NCBI GenBank assembly: GCA_013289665.1
Contig: JABCZN010000004.1
Location: 186,001-250,000, forward strand
From: Acidobacteriota bacterium
GTDB lineage: Bacteria > Acidobacteriota > Terriglobia > Acidiferrales > UBA7541
Reading direction: 5' to 3'
Length of the DNA: 64,000 nucleotides
In this document: positions 54,645 through 61,753 of the stretch, piece after piece
How positions within the stretch are numbered: position 1 is the stretch's first letter
Layout of the letters: each line of letters opens with the position of its first letter
The notes under the pieces: model-generated
Told to the model about the DNA's origin: nothing
What the model saw: the letters and a program-made list of their open reading frames with translations, nothing else
The model's database searches: none
Position numbers and translations under genes: made by a program

Positions 54645-55469
54645 ATGCGCAGCGAAGCTTACCCTGAGATGGCTTCCGTCCTGCAACGATTCGTCGCTGG
54701 CGTTGAGAATGCATTGGGAAGTAACTTTCTCGGCGCCTATCTTGTCGGCTCGCTCGCAACGGGAGATTTTGATCTCGACAGTGATGTTGATTTCCTGATC
54801 CTCACCAACACGGAGTTAAGCGATCGAGAAGTACGATCATTACAACAAACACATGTCGACATCCATGCGCTCGGATGCTATCCAGCCCAGCATCTGGAGG
54901 GGTCTTATATAAGTACGGACTTGCTGAAACGGACTGATCTGGTTGGAGTAGAACCGTTATGGTTCGTAGACAACGGAAGCACATCGTTAGAGCGTTCGAT
55001 TCACGACAATCGATGGCACGTTCGGTGGATTCTTCGCGAACGGGGCATCACCATCATCGGACCTGATCCGAAAACTCTCCTGCACCCGATACGAACTGGA
55101 GCCTTGCGCTCCGAGGCCCTCGCCGCGATTCAAGAACTCAAGAGCCGTTTTGTCGCTGAGATCAATCGGCCGCTCGGATGGTTCAACACGCGATTCGGTC
55201 AGTCATTCGCCGTGCTAACTTGTTGCCGGATGCTTTACACATGTAAAAGCGGCACCGTGCAATCGAAGCTTTCTGCCGTGAAATGGGCCGAGCAATTCCT
55301 CGACCCCGCATGGTGTGAGCTGATTCGGAAGGCATGGACAGAACGGATGGGTGTCCGCTTTGGCGATAAGGTTCGTCAACCTGCTCAGACGAGGCTGCTG
55401 CACGAAACCGCTAAATTCATAACGCATGCTCAGAGCCTTGCTGGGGCTTGTCGAGGCAACCCGGAGTAA
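54645..55469 (+). CDS. ANT-like nucleotidyltransferase with DUF4111-type C-terminal domain
   Basis: This 274-residue protein has the nucleotidyltransferase signature YLVGSLATGDFDLDSDVDFL near residue 33, as in aminoglycoside adenylyltransferases ANT(9)/ANT(3''), and a helical C-terminal domain of the matching type (WFNTRFGQSFAVLTCCRML). Such proteins transfer AMP to a hydroxyl of a small molecule; a resistance function cannot be inferred from this alone. The ATG at 54645 has AGAGGAG too close (one base), so an ATG at 54669 is an alternative start. It follows the Spy-like gene by 18 bases, so co-transcription is likely. Confidence 0.8.
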   Translation: MRSEAYPEMASVLQRFVAGVENALGSNFLGAYLVGSLATGDFDLDSDVDFLILTNTELSDREVRSLQQTHVDIHALGCYPAQHLEGSYISTDLLKRTDLVGVEPLWFVDNGSTSLERSIHDNRWHVRWILRERGITIIGPDPKTLLHPIRTGALRSEALAAIQELKSRFVAEINRPLGWFNTRFGQSFAVLTCCRMLYTCKSGTVQSKLSAVKWAEQFLDPAWCELIRKAWTERMGVRFGDKVRQPAQTRLLHETAKFITHAQSLAGACRGNPE

Positions 55470-55549
55470 TATTGGTGCTTTAGGCGGGGCCTTTGGATAA
55501 CTTCCGGATTGCCATCCGGGAGTCCTTGCCTGTTATCTCGAATCGAGGA

Positions 55550-56167
55550 TCAGTTACAGCAGTGTCGCGAACCGTGGATCGCTTTCCATCCTTCCCTAGT
55601 GATGAGCGGCACGAGGGCCAAGGCCGCGATCGGGTCTGCCCACGACGCGTGAAAGATCAGGTTCGCCAACAGTCCTGCCAAAGCGATCAATGACAAGTAG
55701 CCACAGAGAGCGGATTCGGTTGCATCTGCTCTTAATGAAGCACTCACAACTCGAGTTGCTAGTTTCCGTTTCTGACTTGCCAACCATGGCATACCGACCG
55801 CTGCCACAATCAACAGGATGATGCCGACGGTGCTGGGTTGTGGTTCACGATATCCAAGGATAGCCAGTCCAGAGCTTACGATGACGGACACAGCGAGGAC
55901 GAAGAGCAAGCCTCCAGCCACACGCGCAGCCAACCTTTCAGATTCCGCCGAATCAGATTTGGAGCGGAATCGCCAAAGGACAATGGCGGCCGAAAATAGT
56001 TCAATGGCGCTGTCGCCGCCAAACCCTAGAAGAACAGGGCTCCGCGACATCCAAGCCGCACCGAGCGCTACTGTGGCTTCAACGCTCATCCAAACAAGCG
56101 TTATCATCTGCAGACGAACTACACGACGCAGTAAATCTGGAGTCGGGGATGCCGCTGCTATAGACAT
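55550..56167 (-). CDS. CDF-like cation transporter, membrane domain only
   Basis: This is a 205-residue membrane protein with about six hydrophobic segments. LLGFGGDSAIELFSAAIVL and SLRADATESALCGYLSL are the positions of the two metal-site helices of cation diffusion facilitators. The cytoplasmic C-terminal domain of normal CDF proteins (about 90 residues) is absent. It may be a divergent, short branch of the family. Which metal, if any, is moved is unknown. Confidence 0.72.
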   Translation of the reverse strand: MSIAAASPTPDLLRRVVRLQMITLVWMSVEATVALGAAWMSRSPVLLGFGGDSAIELFSAAIVLWRFRSKSDSAESERLAARVAGGLLFVLAVSVIVSSGLAILGYREPQPSTVGIILLIVAAVGMPWLASQKRKLATRVVSASLRADATESALCGYLSLIALAGLLANLIFHASWADPIAALALVPLITREGWKAIHGSRHCCN

Positions 56168-56345
56168 TTGATCTGGTATTTTACTTCTCGGAGCGGATGT
56201 TCCCCAGGACGTTTTGCCGTCGCCAGCGCTGAGTCAAGGCTGCGTCGGGCACGACCGCGGTGTTTATAAAGCCTCGCAATCCATACCGGCTCTGAGAGAC
56301 GCGGGTTGGCACTACTATCCAGCAGTCAAAGTCGCTTGTCCGTTG

Positions 56346-56771
56346 TCAGCGAATATCGAGGCCCGCGGCCTTTGCCAGTTTCCTCCGGCGGTCGTCAAAA
56401 GTCCAAAAGCGCTTTGTATTGAGTTCGAGAGCGCAGGCGACGTGCAGGCTGTCGAGCGTGCGGACGCCTAGTTTGGACCCATACCGTCGGCCGAGATCGG
56501 CACATACCTCTAAGGCAGTCTCTGGAAGTGAGATCGTTTGCCAGATTCGTGTAGCGCAGTCCTCATCGAAGTCGCGATGGAGCCGTTCTGCTTCGGCCAT
56601 GGTCATCTGTCGGCGAAACACGTGCTGTGCAATCGCATGCGTCCATTCGGCAGTGTGAAGCGGGGTAAGCGGCGGCCGTTCGCCGCCGTGCAACATCTGG
56701 TCAGCTGTGATCGAGTGAGCGTCTTTCACATAAAGTGAGACGAAAAAGCTGGTATCGGCGTAAATCGTCAA
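56346..56771 (-). CDS. VapC-like PIN-domain ribonuclease toxin
   Basis: This 141-residue toxin is expected to cleave RNA with Mg2+. The four acidic residues are visible: MTIYADTSFFVSLY (Asp), HTAEWTHAI (Glu), RTLDSLHVACAL (Asp) and FWTFDDRRR (Asp). It starts with TTG overlapping the antitoxin stop by four bases (TTGA), so the pair is translationally coupled. The protein is complete, unlike the relic at 52084-52414. Confidence 0.92.
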   Translation of the reverse strand: MTIYADTSFFVSLYVKDAHSITADQMLHGGERPPLTPLHTAEWTHAIAQHVFRRQMTMAEAERLHRDFDEDCATRIWQTISLPETALEVCADLGRRYGSKLGVRTLDSLHVACALELNTKRFWTFDDRRRKLAKAAGLDIR

Positions 56772-57004
56772 TAGCGGCCCCGCTCTTCGATCAAGAGATC
56801 GGCGCCAAGTAACACGCGGTCGCCAAAGATGTTCTTGCGTCGCGCAGCGAAATCCGGCAGTTCTCCGGTTACTCCCTGTTCCGTAGCGGGTACGATGCGG
56901 GCGATCACCTTGTCCCTCTCTCGAAGTTCTACAGTCTCACCAGCGCGCAGCCAAGCTTTGAGCTTGCGAGTGTTGCGAAGTTGACGTATGTTCACGTTCG
57001 GCAT
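56768..57004 (-). CDS. Type II antitoxin, Phd/VapB-like
   Basis: This 78-residue antitoxin starts MPNVNIRQLRNTRKLKAWLR and has the Phd-like strand pattern VELRERDKVIARIVP; its C-terminal part should wrap around the toxin. The ATG at 57004 is preferred over one at 57022, which lies inside the operator palindrome, though neither has a clear ribosome site. The stop overlaps the toxin start. Confidence 0.88.
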   Translation of the reverse strand: MPNVNIRQLRNTRKLKAWLRAGETVELRERDKVIARIVPATEQGVTGELPDFAARRKNIFGDRVLLGADLLIEERGRY

Positions 57005-57012
57005 AGTGGGAT

Positions 57013-57033
57013 TGTGACACATGACGTGTCACA
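57013..57033. promoter_or_regulatory. Palindromic operator of the toxin-antitoxin pair
   Basis: TGTGACAC (57013-57020) and GTGTCACA (57026-57033) form a perfect inverted repeat around five bases. It lies nine bases upstream of the antitoxin ATG. The antitoxin, alone or with the toxin, probably binds here and represses its own operon. Confidence 0.72.
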
Positions 57034-57252
57034 TGTCTAGCTGCGTTGCGCCTGTTCGTTAGTGCGAGCCGGATGTGGTTTGACGTTGGCGATGGAGTCG
57101 CAGCTCCGGGTGTCGAAGAGGAGACGATGAGCTGACTCCAAGTCTTTGTACTCTCGTTGAAGTCTTCAGATTTCACTCGTACGAGTTGCGTATTGGCGGG
57201 GCATGATGGGGAGCGAATTTTTCCGCAACGAAAAATGATGACGATGGGGAGT

Positions 57253-60200
57253 CTAGAACTCAAGGCGTAATTGAAACGCGATCATCCGTGGCGTGCTGTC
57301 TCCGCCTAAACCTACACCCAGCAGGCCGGTCGGCGGAGAAGTAGCGTACGTGAGCGCCCCAAAGCCAGTCTGCGTGGAAGGCTTTCCCGGAATACCGGCG
57401 AGCACCATGCTCGGAAGTCCGAAATTCGGATGGTTGAACACATTGAAGAACTGGGTGTCAAACCGCAGCTTCACGCGCTCGGTGAGTGGAAACGATTTGG
57501 TCAGGTAGAAGTCGCTCCAGGCGAAATTTGGACCGCGCAGGGCGTTGCGGCCGAGGTTGCCGAATTGACAGTTCTGAGAATTATCGCCGCCGAAGCAAGC
57601 TCCGGTGCTCGGGTCAACGACGGAGACAAAAGCATTTGGATTGAGCCACTGCACCGTGCCCGGTTGCGTGACACCTGGAATGGGTCGGTGAGCATAGAGA
57701 GACACACCGGGAATGACACTGGCGAATTGCGGCCCACTGCCGTTCACAATGCCATTTCCGTTTGCGGAGTACGGGGTGCTCAGAACGGAGAAGGGAATGC
57801 CACTGTGCCAAAAGACGGTTCCCGAGACTTGCCAGTCGTTTAGGGCGTAGGCAAGGTGGCGGCTACGGAACTTGAGGGGCAGTTGATAAACGTATTGAGC
57901 ACTGAGATTGTTGCGGATGTCGTAGTCACATGGACCATAGTCGCGCGCCAAATCTCCGGGGAGAGGGTTGAGAATTCCTCCAGCGGAAAACTGCAGGAAT
58001 CCACCGTTGGAGACGGTGTCCATGCAACGGCTCCAGGTGTAGTTCACTTGCCCCATCAGGCCGTGGCCCAAGCGCTTCATTGCCGATAGTTGTAAGCCCG
58101 CATAATGACTGTTCACGCCGGTGGAGAATTGCGAGACGGCGCCGAATCGTGGGTCGGTGGACTGTGCATAGGGAAACGGCGCAAAGCAGCCTTGACAGAC
58201 CGTCTGATATCCATTCACTTGCGTGAGATAGGGCTGGTTCACGGCGCGGGTGCCGACGTATTGCGCCTGGAGTTTTGTTGTCGATCCCAACTCGTGTTCC
58301 AGGCCGAGACTCCACTCCATGAAATAAGGCGCATGAAGTTCACCGCTGGGCATCGCCGCGATGGCGACCGGAGGAAGGCATGTTGCAGGATTTGATTGTG
58401 CTGATGCACAGGAAAGCTGGCCCGACGCGAATCCGGAATTGAAGGATTGATTCGCGGCTACGGTTGCGTCAACCGCACTGCCGGGCATTCCCGGGGCAAT
58501 GGCCGTTCCACCAACGGTTCCAAGGAGACCGCCTTGGAATGTTTTCACGTAGGGCGGATTGAAGCCAACCACATCGGCGATGGCGCCTGGCAAGATATCG
58601 CTGAAGAGACCGAAGCCGGCACGAAGAACGGATTTGGGTTCGAACTGCCAGGCGAGGGCTGTTCTGGGTTGCAGGATTGCGCGGGGCGTCGAGGAAAATG
58701 CGCGGCCGAGACCGGTTTGAATCGTGGTGTTCAAGGGCTGATTCGCATCATGGGAGATGGAGCCGAAAGAGCCGCTCAGACGTGCGATTTGTTGGTGCGG
58801 ATTCAGCGGATTGGAATTCAATGTATCTCGTATCCCGAAGGTCCATGTGAGCTTTCTGGTCACCTTCCAGGTATCCTGCGCGTAGAGGTCGAGATTGAGG
58901 AAGTTAAAAGGCTCGTTCGTCGAGGTGGGGAAAGTCCTCGTCGCCGTAGATGCGACTCCATAAATGTATTGTGGGAGGGTGGTATAGCCCACCGTCGGGA
59001 CGGAACCCTCGCCGAAGTCGTAGTCGTTCAAGCGAAAGATTCGCGTGTTGGTTCCAAACCGGAGTTCGTGCGCGCCATGGCTCCAGGCGAGGTTGTCGTT
59101 GATGAAGAAGCGGGAGGCGCGCCTCCCCTGGACCCATGTGTTGTCCAGCCCGCCGAGAGTTGTGAACGGGGCATTGGCGCCGCTGCCTTGCAAGACTATG
59201 GGAAATGCAGAAAGAGTTTTCTGAAAATCCGCGGGCCCGAATAGGCTCTCATACCAGGAGAACGCAGGGTTGAAGTAGTTCACAAGATTTTGCGAAAAGA
59301 CGTGGGTGTATCCCGCCGCGAAGGAGTACAGCGGTTGGGGAGACACCGAGTCGAACAAGGAATTGATCGGATCGGTGTAGGCAGCCTGCACGCCCGTATC
59401 GGCCTGAAAGCGAAACCAAGTGGTGTTCTTTTCATCGATGTTGTAATCGATGCGAACGGTTTGTACTTGCTCGTGATCATCGCTTGAATGCGAGACGCTC
59501 TGGCGATTGGCGCAGCCGTTGCCATCATTTGCGACGGCGGGCGCAACTCCGCCGGCATCGAAGGGACACCCAAGGACCGCGAGAGGCGTTCCGTTGGTAT
59601 TTCCGTAGAGAGAAAACATCTTTCGGTAGAAGGGCACCGATTGCGGTGATGGTTGATAGACCGTCCCGGTGACGGAATCCATTCCCCCAAGCGGGAGCTG
59701 TTCTAAAACGTAGTTCTGGAACGCTGGAGTTGGGACGGTAGCGGGGGTGACAATAGGCAGGGCAATCCGAACCCATTCGCTATCGAAGAAGAAAAACAGC
59801 TTGTCGTGGGCAATCGGGCCCCCAACACTCCCGCCAAAATGATTCACGGTGGAGCGTGGTTTGTGATTTCCCGGCGTGGCGTTGGTGAAATAATCGGCGG
59901 CGTTGAACTTCGAGCCGTTCCACAATTCGTAGAGATTCCCGTGAAACTGATTGGAACCAGATTTAGTGACGTAGTTGATCTGTGACGCGCCGTACCGGCC
60001 CTGGTCAACCGCATAGGAAAGAGTATTGACCGTTACTTCTGAAATGGAATTCAATCCAAGGACGAGGTTTGTCGAGAGTCCGCTATTGAGATTCGTCAGT
60101 GGATCATTCGTTTCCAAGCCGTCGACGATATAGCCGTTCGAGAGAGCGGGGAGGCCATTGAACTCGACGTTGCCGTAACCATTCGTGCCACCGACGAAGT

Positions 60201-60726
60201 CATTGCCGCTGCCTGCCGTATTAATGAGTGCGCCAGCCGCAAACTGCAGAGGGTAAGTTAAATCGCCGCCGGGATTGGGAAGGTCCTCCAGCGCAGGAGC
60301 GTTTAGGGTTGTGGACGAGTTGGCATTCTCGGGGCTGAGAATCGCGGCTTCGCTGCTGACTTCGACACTCTGCATCGCCCGGGCGACTTGAATCGTGAAA
60401 TTTACGATTTGTTTCTGGCCCAGGCCGGAAGACACAGAGTCATTCTGCAGTGGCTCGAAGCCCTGAGCCTCCACCTTGACAGAATACGTACCCGGCTTCA
60501 GCTGAGGAAAGTTGAACCTGCCCGATTCGTCGGTCTTCGCGGTTCGCTTCAGCCCAGTCTCCTTATTAAGGACTGTCACCGTGGCTTCCGGCACTGCCGC
60601 ACTACTCGCGTCCCGCACCTGACCGACGATGGCGCTGGTGGTTTCACCCTGAGAAAAGGTTACTTCAGGCAAGATAAAATGAAATGACCCAACAAGAATG
60701 ACGATAGAAAGAGTCGAGCGTAGCAT
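57253..60726 (-). CDS. TonB-dependent receptor, Oar-like
   Basis: This outer membrane receptor of about 1157 residues has a signal peptide ending near EVTFSQ, a carboxypeptidase-regulatory-like domain (GQVRDASSAAVPEATVTVLN), a plug region with ASQINYVTKSGSNQFHG and a barrel ending FQLRLEF. The start is uncertain: ATGs at 60774, 60750 and 60726 are in frame, none with a good ribosome site; 60726 gives the most compact signal peptide. A weak promoter (TTGCTT, 17 bases, TATGGT) overlaps the 60774 ATG and argues against that start. The gene has no transport or hydrolase neighbours, so the substrate is unknown. Confidence 0.9.
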   Translation of the reverse strand: MLRSTLSIVILVGSFHFILPEVTFSQGETTSAIVGQVRDASSAAVPEATVTVLNKETGLKRTAKTDESGRFNFPQLKPGTYSVKVEAQGFEPLQNDSVSSGLGQKQIVNFTIQVARAMQSVEVSSEAAILSPENANSSTTLNAPALEDLPNPGGDLTYPLQFAAGALINTAGSGNDFVGGTNGYGNVEFNGLPALSNGYIVDGLETNDPLTNLNSGLSTNLVLGLNSISEVTVNTLSYAVDQGRYGASQINYVTKSGSNQFHGNLYELWNGSKFNAADYFTNATPGNHKPRSTVNHFGGSVGGPIAHDKLFFFFDSEWVRIALPIVTPATVPTPAFQNYVLEQLPLGGMDSVTGTVYQPSPQSVPFYRKMFSLYGNTNGTPLAVLGCPFDAGGVAPAVANDGNGCANRQSVSHSSDDHEQVQTVRIDYNIDEKNTTWFRFQADTGVQAAYTDPINSLFDSVSPQPLYSFAAGYTHVFSQNLVNYFNPAFSWYESLFGPADFQKTLSAFPIVLQGSGANAPFTTLGGLDNTWVQGRRASRFFINDNLAWSHGAHELRFGTNTRIFRLNDYDFGEGSVPTVGYTTLPQYIYGVASTATRTFPTSTNEPFNFLNLDLYAQDTWKVTRKLTWTFGIRDTLNSNPLNPHQQIARLSGSFGSISHDANQPLNTTIQTGLGRAFSSTPRAILQPRTALAWQFEPKSVLRAGFGLFSDILPGAIADVVGFNPPYVKTFQGGLLGTVGGTAIAPGMPGSAVDATVAANQSFNSGFASGQLSCASAQSNPATCLPPVAIAAMPSGELHAPYFMEWSLGLEHELGSTTKLQAQYVGTRAVNQPYLTQVNGYQTVCQGCFAPFPYAQSTDPRFGAVSQFSTGVNSHYAGLQLSAMKRLGHGLMGQVNYTWSRCMDTVSNGGFLQFSAGGILNPLPGDLARDYGPCDYDIRNNLSAQYVYQLPLKFRSRHLAYALNDWQVSGTVFWHSGIPFSVLSTPYSANGNGIVNGSGPQFASVIPGVSLYAHRPIPGVTQPGTVQWLNPNAFVSVVDPSTGACFGGDNSQNCQFGNLGRNALRGPNFAWSDFYLTKSFPLTERVKLRFDTQFFNVFNHPNFGLPSMVLAGIPGKPSTQTGFGALTYATSPPTGLLGVGLGGDSTPRMIAFQLRLEF

Positions 60727-60825
60727 TATGGTGGACCCAGTTCTATTCATTTGAACTGTGTAGATATTAACCATACTTAAGATAAATTATTAAAGCAAGT
60801 GAATACAGTATGAGGAGTTCTGGTG

Positions 60826-61108
60826 GATTACCAATTCGCCGGCTCTCAGTGTGAACACTCCCTTTTACAATCTGACCACCACCTTGGCGATGATGGCAGG
60901 TAGATTTGCCTTGGCTGTTCCTGCAATAACATTTGCCGGTCTCTTTGCTCGACAGAGAGCTACCCCTTCCTCGTCGGGAACCCTCCCGACCCATTCCTTT
61001 TTGTTTGGTGTCCTGCTGACGGCCTGTTTGATAACCATGGTGGCTTTGAGCTATCTCCCTGCCTTGGCCCTCGGTCCCATACTCGAACGCTTGCTCTTCG
61101 GAACCTAA
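60826..61108 (+). pseudogene. kdpA: 3' fragment of kdpA (K+-transporting ATPase subunit A)
   Basis: From 60851 the reading NTPFYNLTTTLAMMAGRFAL, then FPALALGP-like SYLPALALGPILE before the stop, is the conserved C-terminus of KdpA, the potassium-channel-like subunit of the Kdp pump. KdpA is normally over 550 residues; only the last 85 remain. A possible out-of-frame continuation (FAG near 60833) points to a frameshift further upstream. No clear kdpB, kdpC or kdpDE is in the window. It cannot make a working pump. Confidence 0.8.
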
Positions 61109-61753
61109 GACGCATCGCTTGGAAGTGGACTCATCGAGACAGCCACGATGCCCCGTGAGAGGAAGTGGGGTATTGTCAAAGGTTGCTTGCGTCTTCAACT
61201 CTCGAACCGTGTTTCTCGCCCGCGGGGTACCTATTTGGCCGCCGCGTATTGGACAGTCTTTTCTCCATCGGAATGTCTCTTAGTTTTTCTGACTAAGGAC
61301 CTTCGACTCTTCAGGTTTCTACAACTCGTGTTCCCACCTCTCGGCGCCGGTTCCTGACGATCGATCAAAAAACACCGCTCCCTTCAAGAAACTACGCACA
61401 GGGTCAAATAATTCACAATCTCCGACTCTAGGTTCGTCATCGCTGCCCACGGCGTGTCTACGGCGCGTGCAACGCTGCGCAGTGCCTCAGTAAAAACTCG
61501 AATGCATTTCATTCGATTTTTCCCGCAAAACCCTAACAACTTCCTTAGAGCTTCAGACTTAGTTTCCATACCACAGTACGGCTCGTAAGACCTGGCGATC
61601 CGGAATTGGCGCGCTGCCCGCAACAGACCGAGTTCCAACAACCGCCTGTGTGTCGCCTCCAACACCGGTTGCTTCCGCGTTCTCGCGGATCCTCAACCGG
61701 CTCCAGTCTCACGAAGCCGAAACTCTAAGTGTGCCTAACGTTAGGGGTGTGCC
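61109..61753. other. Gene-poor stretch between the kdpA fragment and the last receptor
   Basis: No convincing gene was found. The + strand frame at 61148-61357 (starting MPRERKWGIVKG) lies where kdpB would normally begin, and could be a badly decayed kdpB start, but similarity is too weak to call. A - strand open frame at 61384-61665 codes for 93 residues with no recognisable domain. Confidence 0.35.

Noticed and set aside
61384..61665. Open - strand frame of 93 codons
   Set aside because: Composition is plausible but there is no start signal or recognisable family.
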